A DNA stretch of 57,024 nt from a virus. The first letter of the stretch is position 1, and each line of letters opens with the position of its first letter. The translations under genes were made by a program, and so were the position numbers. Below, one piece after another: positions 7,327 through 18,200 of the stretch. The DNA lies in the IMG/VR virus record IMGVR_UViG_3300008113_004294, positions 1 through 57,024 of that record; one strand, given 5' to 3'. A model generated the notes under the pieces. That model did not search any database. It had not been told where the DNA came from and saw nothing but the letters and a program-made list of their open reading frames with translations.

Positions 7327-10300
7327 TTATACCTCACTCAAATATGCTGTCATATTTGGTCCGTCAGTTCCTCTAGAGTATTCAATATTATATACTACAA
7401 ATCTACTTGTATCAGAAGAAACAAGATCAAGACCAGTAGAGTCTTTATAGTTAAGTGTAACTATATCTCCAAGTTGAAGAGTTGGGATAGAAAACATATT
7501 AACACCAACAGATTTTTTAGGATGCATAATCTTATTAATAATCCACCCCATTAAGGCATTAGCATCATCATCTGTTTGAACATATATACTGTCGATTGTA
7601 AAATCATTCTTTCCATAAATCATTCTGCTTTGTCTAATTTCATCATATTTAGCCTTTTCAACTAAAGGAGAAAATGCTAAAGTGCTACCTACAAACTCTG
7701 GATCTGACAAGTTTCCACGCTTTTTAAAGTACTCATCTACAGTTAATTCATGAGTGGTGTCTTGTGTAAATGTTATACCCTGAATTCTTAAAAAGTTACC
7801 AGTAGTTTCGTCAAGACTTAAGGCTTTATCTGTAGCATTAAATATTAAAAACTCTGCTCCATATGAGTCTGCTTTAAATCCAGAGGTAGTGTAGCCTTTA
7901 ATTCTGTTAAAGGTTGGAGATAGTTGTGCATATAGTGCTGGGTATGCACGATCATATTTAACATCAAAGTATGCACACTCACGCATAATTGATCCAAATT
8001 CTTCAAAATACATATTGTACTTAGGTGGCTCCTGTGCACTAATACCAGATAGGTATGTTGATTGAATAATACCACTCATTGCATATTTTCTAAATGATTC
8101 GTTTGCATTAATTTTGCCATCTGAAAGAGCAGAAGATAATGTTTCTCCAACTGTAAATACGCTATTTTGAGAATAGTTTTCTGAAAGTGCATAAATGTTT
8201 TCAAACATAACTCTTGATGATCCACGAGTAAACAAAGCCATATTGTTATAAATTGGAAGTGGATCTGTATCGTCTACAACCTTAATAAGTTTATTATTAA
8301 TGTATAAATAGAACCTTCTAGTTTTTCCAATATCTTGATACTCTACTGATAAGTCATATACGGTTGGATTGTCTTCTCCAGACATTCTATATTGTCCAGT
8401 AAATCTTCCATCGTCTACAAGTATCTTTGAAAGACCACCCCAAAGTTTAATTGGTATTGCATTATTATTTGAAGAATCTTTTTTAACCTTATAAAATACA
8501 ATATTATTAATAGACTTTTCAGCCTCACCTTTTGTATTTAACTTTAGATAAGAGTTAATATTATCTTCAGTTAGTGCAATAATTTCAAAATAATATCCAT
8601 TGTTTGTTTCTGGATTAAGCAATACTGCTAAGCCACCTGAACCTCCACCAATATTAACATTTTGATCTGGCTGTGTTCCAGAAGCCTGATAGTAGGTTGT
8701 ACTACCTATTGGAGTTTGTGTTCTACTTGTATTGTTTTCTATTTTACCAATAATTCTAACCCTTGTGCCAAAGTGTTTGTAAGCATTATTTAATGACTTA
8801 TATACATAAGAAACAAAGTTGAGTGGCGTATCTGTAGTTTTAAATGATGGACCATTCATAACTAATGCTGATGACTGAATAGTTCCAGTTTCAGTGCTCT
8901 TTAAATTATTTACCTGTGTTTCTGTTAAATAATTATTTGACATAAAGTTTTTTATAATACCATTACGAGTTGTTTGTCTGGCAAGAACATTGTCAACACC
9001 TGCTGCGCCAAGCGTAGTTGATGGATAGGTAACATCTTCATCTAACTGTGTTGTAAACATGTATCCCGCTTGCATATTACATCCACGAACATAGTCATTA
9101 TTAGACCAGTAATCGCTAATACCTGCTGTATGTTCAACTATCGTTGTTCCAAATTGACCACGACCATGGTCTACTACAGCACCATTTTGTAGCCTTGTTA
9201 TGCCATCGACTGTTTCATAGTATGGTGTTGTATATATTCTTATTAGTCCCGTTGGATAAATTTTTCCATTAAATGGTATTGATGCAAAATATCTTTGGTA
9301 CTCTTGGTTACTGCTAATCCAGACATTGCCTACCCCAGTTATACTAAACTCTGCGGCATCATACTTTATTACTTCACCATTTGAATATAGATACCCATTG
9401 TATCTTGTTATCCAATATATATTTTCTCCAAGATCAATCACATTATTTGTTATAGCATGATTGACTACTGTTGGTGCTACCGCAGGAATAATAGAGTTTA
9501 GTGGCATTGCTCCTAAAACATATGCTCCTTGCTTAGATGCAATTTCATTTATTGTTTTAGTATTTTCAGTTCCAGATACTTCCCAAAGCAAAGATGGTTT
9601 ATATATCCAAGTTTTATTTTGATCAACCATGCTGGACTGTCTAATGCTTCCGTATGATCTTTGAATATATCTAGTTGTATAGTTTATCTTTCCATCGTTA
9701 TAAATCTTTTTATCTTTTGATGCAATAGATATAATATTAGGAAGATTTCCAGATGTAGAATTTTCAATAACGCCAGTATCTGTTTGATTATTTGATCCAG
9801 ACAAAACGAAGTCTGTTGATCTCTGATCTACTGTTGGCATTAAATAGTCTTTACTCATAACTACAAAGTTATTGTATTCATCAAAAAACATTGCTGTCTG
9901 AGTGGCAAGTGCCAATTGATTTAAAACTTGTGCAACATTTTGATCTGGAGCAACAAAAAAATATGGAATGATTGGGTCTGACTCTCCAGTAACACGTCTA
10001 AAGGTATAGTTTGTAAAACCAATATAATCAAGAAGTGTTGTTATTGCATAACTTAAAGATGTTTGGGTAGTTAATAGTCTTGGTGCTGACATAGATTCTA
10101 AGAAAAAGAAAAAATCTCTTAACTGGATAGATATTGTTCCTGCAGTTACATCTGCTTGTGGAAAACCCTCTGAGTATAAAGTTTTGATAGGAACATAATA
10201 ATCAAACCCATTTACACCTAAGATTACTTCATAAAAATTAAATTTGATGTTTTTTCTTACATATTCTGAAACAATGCTTGAAGAATTTTGATCATTAAAT

Positions 10301-11637
10301 GCTTGGTCATCATCAAACAAAGATATCTCTCCGTTAGATGCAAGCAACTGTCCAACTGGCAAAGATGTAATCCCAATATCAGAAAGTGTTTTAGTAATTC
10401 TAAAGTCAGTAACTTTATCAGAAATATCAACAATTAATCTTGGAGACATCTCAATTAAATCAAAAGTAGAATCAAACTTATTCATAACATCAACGACTAT
10501 ACGCATTCCACGTATATATTGGAATTCTCTATAAGTTACGTCTCCGTCTATATCATTGTCAAATGAGTCTGGGGATGTTAAATCAGTTACAAAATTAGTG
10601 TTATTTGCTACCTCTTCTGAACCTAACTGCCATCCATACTGTGGTGTAAATGTTGCATAGTCTCCATTAGTCCAGATATAGAATGTTCCACGATCCCCTT
10701 CGTTTTCAATAACAAGGTAGGCATAACCTTCTACGCTTGTTTCTGGAAGCAATGTGTCTGAAGATAGTGTTTCTGCAAATACAAAAGAAGACTGATACTC
10801 TTCTGGAATAATTAAACCATATTCAAGTTCAACGTATCCATCTGTATCTATGATTGGTTCTCCCGATGCTCTTGTGTCATTTTCTCTAAATGAATATGCA
10901 TCTACCCAACTATTACCCTTAAGGTACTGAACCTTCCATCTTGTGGGAGTTGTTTTATTTGCAGTTCCAAATAATGGATCTGCTATTGAAGAAGTTCCAT
11001 TAATAAATGGACCTAAATTAACATCACCAATGTTTGTCTGCATTTTAATAATAATTCTATTGGTTGGAACGTTTTCTTTATATACAACAAATGGAACAGC
11101 ATCATCAATATAGTACAAGCCATTAGAAATATTTTTAGCAATGCCTCTTTCAATATTATTTTCTGTTCTATATGATGTCCAATACTTAAACTCATCATAC
11201 CTAGAAGGCATATAATATCTTGGTCTTTGTGCCATTGATGCACCAGAGTTTGCTAAAAATTTATTATTAAAATATAGTGGTTTATTAATACCTGATCTAG
11301 GTCTAAATGGCTTTAAGCAATCTTCTAAAGAATATATCATCTTCATCTTATCTTTAGTTGATGTAAATAACTGAGGCACATTTGAATTTGTAAAACCACC
11401 ATCAATTACTACATCGGCATCTGTTGCTCCAGTAAAATAATTTCCAGCATCTAGTTGGTCAAAATCATTTGGTAGTGTAAAATATTGTGAAGAACTGTCT
11501 AATGGTCTATACCTATAGTTGCCAAGTTTATAAATATTGTCTGGCATATTCATATTCCACTCAGCCAAAACTAATGACTGAAGTCTAACTGTTGCAGATG
11601 TTTCTAGGTGTGTCTTTAGCGCTTCATTTACAAACAC
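7327..11637 (-). CDS. large minor tail protein (tail-tip/baseplate hub)
   Basis: 1436 residues, starting at a GTG (11637) after AGAGGT. It is almost entirely beta-rich with many aromatic residues. The middle (about residues 400-620) resembles the hub domain of siphophage tail-associated proteins (VSEYVRKNIKFNFYEV, then YAITTLLDYIGFTNYTF). The centre and C-terminal half contain lectin-like segments. It lies right after the distal-tail-like gene, the usual place of the tail-tip hub that binds receptor or directs DNA entry. The following LysM gene starts immediately after its stop. Confidence 0.7.
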   Translation of the reverse strand: MFVNEALKTHLETSATVRLQSLVLAEWNMNMPDNIYKLGNYRYRPLDSSSQYFTLPNDFDQLDAGNYFTGATDADVVIDGGFTNSNVPQLFTSTKDKMKMIYSLEDCLKPFRPRSGINKPLYFNNKFLANSGASMAQRPRYYMPSRYDEFKYWTSYRTENNIERGIAKNISNGLYYIDDAVPFVVYKENVPTNRIIIKMQTNIGDVNLGPFINGTSSIADPLFGTANKTTPTRWKVQYLKGNSWVDAYSFRENDTRASGEPIIDTDGYVELEYGLIIPEEYQSSFVFAETLSSDTLLPETSVEGYAYLVIENEGDRGTFYIWTNGDYATFTPQYGWQLGSEEVANNTNFVTDLTSPDSFDNDIDGDVTYREFQYIRGMRIVVDVMNKFDSTFDLIEMSPRLIVDISDKVTDFRITKTLSDIGITSLPVGQLLASNGEISLFDDDQAFNDQNSSSIVSEYVRKNIKFNFYEVILGVNGFDYYVPIKTLYSEGFPQADVTAGTISIQLRDFFFFLESMSAPRLLTTQTSLSYAITTLLDYIGFTNYTFRRVTGESDPIIPYFFVAPDQNVAQVLNQLALATQTAMFFDEYNNFVVMSKDYLMPTVDQRSTDFVLSGSNNQTDTGVIENSTSGNLPNIISIASKDKKIYNDGKINYTTRYIQRSYGSIRQSSMVDQNKTWIYKPSLLWEVSGTENTKTINEIASKQGAYVLGAMPLNSIIPAVAPTVVNHAITNNVIDLGENIYWITRYNGYLYSNGEVIKYDAAEFSITGVGNVWISSNQEYQRYFASIPFNGKIYPTGLIRIYTTPYYETVDGITRLQNGAVVDHGRGQFGTTIVEHTAGISDYWSNNDYVRGCNMQAGYMFTTQLDEDVTYPSTTLGAAGVDNVLARQTTRNGIIKNFMSNNYLTETQVNNLKSTETGTIQSSALVMNGPSFKTTDTPLNFVSYVYKSLNNAYKHFGTRVRIIGKIENNTSRTQTPIGSTTYYQASGTQPDQNVNIGGGSGGLAVLLNPETNNGYYFEIIALTEDNINSYLKLNTKGEAEKSINNIVFYKVKKDSSNNNAIPIKLWGGLSKILVDDGRFTGQYRMSGEDNPTVYDLSVEYQDIGKTRRFYLYINNKLIKVVDDTDPLPIYNNMALFTRGSSRVMFENIYALSENYSQNSVFTVGETLSSALSDGKINANESFRKYAMSGIIQSTYLSGISAQEPPKYNMYFEEFGSIMRECAYFDVKYDRAYPALYAQLSPTFNRIKGYTTSGFKADSYGAEFLIFNATDKALSLDETTGNFLRIQGITFTQDTTHELTVDEYFKKRGNLSDPEFVGSTLAFSPLVEKAKYDEIRQSRMIYGKNDFTIDSIYVQTDDDANALMGWIINKIMHPKKSVGVNMFSIPTLQLGDIVTLNYKDSTGLDLVSSDTSRFVVYNIEYSRGTDGPNMTAYLSEV

Positions 11638-11638
11638 T

Positions 11639-12280
11639 TTAGACCTCTTCCAGCGTTACCGAAATATTCCAAAGATCATGGTTACCACCACCACGTTTTA
11701 CGACAGTATAGTTGAAGTCAGCAAAGTATACCTGCATAATTTGATTATATTGTGCTAGATGACCATAAGCAGCACTATCTTTACCAAAGTTATTATATTT
11801 ATCATATGCCAAATACATCCAGAATGGACCCTTATGGTTTTCATACCAATCCAATAACTCTACTCCACCTGCTCCACCATCTGCTGTGTACTCTTGACCA
11901 GCAACATTTTTATATGGTGAAGCACCAGTTGTTGGATTAAAATCTGCTGGTAAATGAAAACCTCTAGATGGCAATAGATTCCAAGATAATGACATAGTTA
12001 ACTTGTCGGCAATATGATAAGACCTCATCCTACCATTGATGGTTCTTTGACGTTGTTCTATTCTTACTGGTTTAAATTGAAGTTCCCCTCGATTATGGTC
12101 AGAAAGTATTAAGAACTGGTCTAGAAGGGCTTCATCAGCCCCCTCTGGGGCATCTACGCCTATTTCATAGCCTGTTGGTACATAAACTCCATCTACCAAG
12201 GTTCCTGCGTTCTCAGACCAAAGTAAAGCCTGTGGGCGTTGATATCTACGACGACCTGTTAAATATGCTGCGGTAGCCAT
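11639..12280 (-). CDS. distal tail protein-like minor tail protein
   Basis: 213 residues. The sequence begins MATAAYLTGRRRYQRPQ and contains DHNRGELQFKPVRIEQRQRT and MSLSWNLLPSRGFHL, then a C-terminal beta-rich part ending ISVTLEEV. It is located directly after the tape measure (1-nt TAATG overlap) and before the large hub protein, the position of the distal tail protein in siphophages. Function inferred from order and composition. Confidence 0.65.
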   Translation of the reverse strand: MATAAYLTGRRRYQRPQALLWSENAGTLVDGVYVPTGYEIGVDAPEGADEALLDQFLILSDHNRGELQFKPVRIEQRQRTINGRMRSYHIADKLTMSLSWNLLPSRGFHLPADFNPTTGASPYKNVAGQEYTADGGAGGVELLDWYENHKGPFWMYLAYDKYNNFGKDSAAYGHLAQYNQIMQVYFADFNYTVVKRGGGNHDLWNISVTLEEV

Positions 12281-15200
12281 TATCTTTGTCCTCTAATTCT
12301 CTGTGAATCAATATACTTAATCTGACCCATTACTGCTCTAGCAATATCGTTAGAACTTGCATTTGATTGTGGAACTGTAATTCCAATATTATAATTATAC
12401 ATGGTCGTAGAACTGTCTGAAACTGTTGTTGCTACAGATGTTATTGTTGGCATCACTACAGATGAATTATTAGATGAATAAACTGCTGGAGTCATATCTT
12501 CAATCATTGAAGGGAACTTAGAATTATTCATCTGATTAAGCATTGGACCAAATCTCTTGGTTGCAGCCTTATTCATTACAAACTCTCCAGGGGTAAGCAT
12601 TGCTGGAACTGAATCAGATCCAACTCTACCACCTGCAGCAAAATACTTAGGAACCATTCCGCCATAGTTCATTGGCATAATCTTTCCACCATACATTTTC
12701 TTTTGTGTACTACTACCGCCACCTCCACTGCTTGTATAAACAGTATTAACAATATTTGTTGTTGTAATAATTCTATTTACATTTTCTGTAAGGGTAATAG
12801 TCTTACTCTTTAGTGCCTGCCAAGAAGCAAGAATTGCTGCTGTGTTTTTAGCAGACTTACTTGTTTCTGCTTCAACAGCCTTCATTTTAGACTCTACAGC
12901 AGTTAATTCTGTATTAATAATTACCCACTGATCTTTTGTCTGACCTTGGTAAGTAATGCTCTTAATAAGTGCATCAGTTTGTTTCTCATATTGCTCTTTA
13001 GCAAGAGTTGCTTTTTCAAGAGCCTGTTGTGCTGGTACTAAAGATTCACGTTGCTTCTTATCTATATCAAATTGATAATCTCTAATCTTTTTATTAATTG
13101 GCTCACGAAGAAGTTCTTTAGCATAAATCTGATCTTGTATAGCAAGGATCTGTGCTTCAATAACTTGACGTTGTTGTTCTAGTGCAAATGTTTGTTGACC
13201 AATTTGGAACTGACGCTCTTCAATTTGAACCCTTGTCATTCCGCTAACTGATACTGCACCAATCTCTGCTTCTCGTGCAGCAGCAAGAACTCCAGATGAT
13301 CTACGTGATGCAGCCTCTGCAGCCGTTGCCCTCATTTCTTGAGCAGCAGCAGCGGCGGCGGCAATATCTCCTTGACTTAATGCATCAGCAAGTGTAAGTC
13401 TTTGTTTTTCTTGTGCTGCAATTTCAGAGTTAAGTTGTGAAATTTTTGACAAGGCTTCTTCTTGGGCATCATATTTTTTATTAATGCTTTCTTCTGCTCT
13501 ATCAATAAGTCCTAAAGTATTTGAAAGAATGTTAGATTCATCACTTAAGTTTGCAAGCGGTCTATCAAAATTAATATCAGCAGTTCTATTTAAGGTATCA
13601 ATCTGTGCATTAAGATTATCTATTATTCTTGCTCCATAGACAGTGTTATATTCTAGGTCATACTGAAGGTTGCCAATTTTATCTTGATAATCACTAATAA
13701 CTTTTTCTGCTGCATCTATTGCTGCTGTTTGAGCATCTATCTCTTTTGTTAGTTCTTTATATGCTGGAGCAGCGTTTCTTTCTTGTTCAACAAGTGCTGA
13801 TTGTGCATCAAAATAATCCATTGCCGCACCAAATGAATCTTGGAATATTTGGAACTGACCCTCTCTGGTTTGCATGTTAAGGTCTTGCTGTAAGTCTTTA
13901 ACTGCCTGTGCTGCAGCCTTAGCATCAGTAGCCATTTTCTTTAACTCTTCAGAACTAATGTCTTTTCCATTTATTGCTACGGCAAGTTCGGCATCTGCAA
14001 CCATTTCAATTGCTTGTGCAGCATCTATTCCAGCAGCCTTTAGTTTCATAAATGCATTCCACTGAGCCTTTGTAGAATCTACAGTTTGTGATTGTGTAAG
14101 TTGGTATTCTCCAATTACTGCTTCATCAAATGCTTCTTTAAGAGCCTTGCCTTGTGCAGTTAATACTGGCTGACCATTTTTAATGGTCATATATGTTTTA
14201 CGAGTCTTATCGTCCATTTGATTAATAAAATCAAGGAACTCTCTATTCATTGCTCCAGGTGCTTGGTTCATAAGGTTTTGCATTACTCCACCAAATTGAG
14301 TTAATCCTTTGCCTTTTGTAACCTTGAGCAGTTCATTAATTCCTCCAGTAGCATTAATTGATGCCTTACGAACCATTTTCAGTCTATTTAAAATATCATC
14401 AAGTGTTGTATCTCTTGAGCCTGTGTCTCCACCTGTTCCACCTGTACCGCCAGGAATAGCGTTTGGATCTACCTTCCCTTGTCTTCCAACAAGGTCAGCC
14501 TTTGCTGCATCCATGTACTTCTTCTTTTGTGCAGCGGCACCCCTACCTCTAAGTTGAGTAATTCCTTGTGCAGCAAGATATGCAGACAGTACATTTCTAT
14601 CTCCAGCAGCAACAAAGTCAACAATCACACTCTTATTAATTGTTTTAGAAGTACCAACCAAAGTTGTCCATAACTTATCAAATTCTGCAGATGTCATATC
14701 TCCAGTAATGCCTAAATTAAGAAATGCCTCTTTGGTTAATTCTTCTCCAGTTATTCCTGCTAATTTTTCAGTTATTGCAACAACTTCTTTTATTTGTGTT
14801 GCTCCATCATCATTAACATCAATAGTAATTCCATACTTTTGCTGCATATTAGCAAGAGTTGCAATAGCATTCATATTTTTATCAAAATTCTTTGGATCTT
14901 TATTTAAGATATCCATAAAGATTGGAAGATTTGTATCTGTTACTCCAGCCTTCATAAGTAATTGCATTACTAGATTTGCATTTTCACTACCTTGTGTTTC
15001 AACAAGAACTGTAAACTGGCTTTCAAGATTTTCGTTATTTGCAAGTTTCATTATAGTTACTGGGTCAAGTGAACCACTAGCAAACTGAACTTGTAGCATT
15101 GCCTTAAAGTCTGCGTCTTTTATTCCATCCATGGCTTTCTTTGCTTCATCAGCAAAAACCTTCATAGGTCCTTCTTTATAGAGCGCATCTATTGCTGCAT

Positions 15201-18200
15201 TAATTCCTTTTGTAAATATTTCTGGACCAAAAGCATCTTTTTGTGCAATAAGAAGATTTAGGGCTTCAGCATTTTTAGCATTTAGAGTATCAAGTGCTGC
15301 TTTTCTTTCTGCTTCAATTGTTTTAATTTCAGCATCTGTTTTAGCCATTTTAACTTTAATGTCATATTGTTTATTAAGTGAGTCGACAAGACCATTATTC
15401 ATTGTTACTTGCTCTAAACCAAGTTGAAGTGCTGCAGCACCTAGTTCAGCATTTACTTCTCTACGTTTATTTTGATCTGATAGTCCAGCGGCAACGCTTG
15501 CTGATCCTGCTGCAGTAAGAGCAGTTCCACCAGCAAGTAATCCTGCACCTGGAAGACCTCCTGCAGCAAGCGCTGGAACACCTGCTGCTGCCATAAGCCC
15601 ACCAACTGCTGCAGTAATTCCTCCACCAATAACTTGACCAACATTGGTAAATGTTACAGTGCTAACTGATTGTTCAAGGGCAGTCTTAAAGAAATCAGCC
15701 TGTCTATTCATTGATTCCTGCTGAATTGCAAGAGTGATCTTAAGTGGATCTGTTGCAAGGTTTTCGCCATTAGGTCCAAGAAGAGTTGTTAATTTTCCAC
15801 TAATAATTGCTGGAATTTCATAACTCTTTAATTCTTCACCAAGCGCTGAGGCAATACTTCTTGCTTGATCAGTTGTTATAACTCCTTGAACAATTGCATA
15901 AGCAAGGCTATTAGAAATATTTGTACCAATTTGTTGAATTCCTTGACCAGACTTTGCTTGCTTTTCGATATCTGCTAAAAGATTTTTACCAAACTCACTA
16001 CCAAGAATGTTTTGACCAAATTTTCTTTGTACTGCATCTTCTCCAGTTAAAACATTTTGTCGTTTTCTGTTTGCCTCTTCTGTAGCGCTTACAGTTCCAG
16101 TAGTTTCTGCAAGACTTTGAAGTTTATCAGATGTCATATTCATAGACTTAGCAAGATCAACTCCAGCCTTTCTAGCCTTTTCAACATCTTTAGCCATCTT
16201 TATAAATACTCCGCCAACAACAGCAATGGCTGCAATGGCTGCTACCCAAGGATTTGCAAGCATAGGAAGAAGCATTGTTATACCCTGCAAACCAAATACA
16301 AATGGCATAATCTTTTGTGCCATCTCTCCAACTTGACCACCAGCAAATGAGGCAGCAATTGTTAAACCACTCATTGCTCCAATTCCAACGCCTGCCTTTG
16401 AACTGAACTGAGTTAGTTTTTCTTTTGTTGTCATCTGAGCCTTTGTAGACTCTTCCATAGATGTAGTAAGTTTTCTTTCTGCTGCTATCCTACGCTTGGC
16501 TTCCTTTAAACTTATTTTTTCTGTTGCTGCTATTAATTGTGCACGAGATAGTTGTGCTGATTGTGATACCGCTCCAACTGTAGTGCTTCCAGTTTTTTGT
16601 CCTGTTGGAATACCCTGCTCGGCTCCAGCAATTCTAATCTTGCCAAGACCTGGAATAAATGCTGGCTTTCCACTACGAATTGCATTTGTTGTTTTTTTAT
16701 TAAGAACTGTTTCGCCCTTACCGATAGCAACTTGTCTTCTATCCCCAATTCCTCCACCAACTACACCTACAGATGTTGGCTTTGCTCTACCAGTTTGACC
16801 ATCAACAACTCCAGTCTTAGTTCTTGATTTCTTTGTAGGGGTTATGTCTGCCAAAGTCTTCATTGGTTGTGAATAGAAATTACTCTTTGAGCGATACTCT
16901 AGTCCTGCAAGCACAGCCTTTGCTTGATATGAATTAGGATTGATTGAGGCATCATATCTAGCAACAGCACGTAGTGTTTCTGCTGCTCTAGCATTTGTTG
17001 GATGTGTTCCAGACTGCAACTTCTTAAGTTCATTTCTATCAATTCCCATTGACTTAAGTTGTTCGTCAGACATTCCAAGTAGATTTTGACCAAGTTTGCC
17101 CTTTACAGTATTTAAGTAATTATTTACATATCCTAAATCTGCTACTAGGTTATTAGCCTTCCACTCTTTAACTCCAGCACTTCTTACTTCTTGAATGTGA
17201 GATGCTTGAACATTAAATAAATTCTTTTCTTGTTGTGGTGTTAAAACAATGCCTTGTCTTCTTAAGACTTCCTTAATGGCACGAGTCTCTGACATAAATC
17301 CTGATTGAGACTGCTTGGCAAGATTTCTAATTGATGATGGTGCAGATGTTCCAGTTGATGAGCCTCTACCAATAGAAAGTCTTCTATCAAGTTGTGAAGC
17401 AGTCATTGGGCGACCACGTTCAACATTTCTATCTAAAGCATTTACAATTTTTTCTGTTTGATATCCATCTGCAAGAAGTTGTTCAATTTTTTTCTTAAGA
17501 GCAAGTGCAGTTTTTTGACTTGTTGTAGGATATGTTTTACCACCAAATGACAACATTCCGTCTGCAGTAACTGTTGCTTTATTTCCTTGCATTCTTGCAA
17601 GCAATTTTGCACTTCTTGCTGCAAACGCTTCATTGCTTTCTTGTGTTACTCCAGATAAACCTAGGACAAGTCTATTTACTTGGCTTGGGTTAGTATTAAG
17701 AACCTGTGCTGAAGGTCCGCTTAGATCCATCTTTGGTTGGAACTGTGGAGAATTAGCAAATGGTTGTGCATCTCCAGTTCCAGTTCCAAATGCTTGTAGT
17801 TTTCCACTAAGCATTGCATCAATAATTGGTTGGAACTGTGGATCTTGTGCTATATCTGTTGGTATTACTGCTTCTCCAGGCATCAATACTGCAGGAACAT
17901 TATCTTTTCTTCCACTGCCTGGAACAGATGCTGTTCCTCTAGCAAATTTCTTTGGAGCGCCACCCTTACCTGGCATCATCATGCCTGGGTTTGCTCTAGC
18001 AAAGTTTGCGGCTGCTACTGTGGCATCAATATATGCTTGACGAAGTAATCTAACTGCAGATGTTTCTGCTGTAAATGATTGGGTTAATCTTGTGTGTGCC
18101 TGGTTAAGAGATGCAGCAACTGTTGCAGCCTCAAGTTGCTCTGCATTCATATATCCAGTTTGCTCTGCAAGAATCTTTGTATTACCACCAAGTTTTAAGA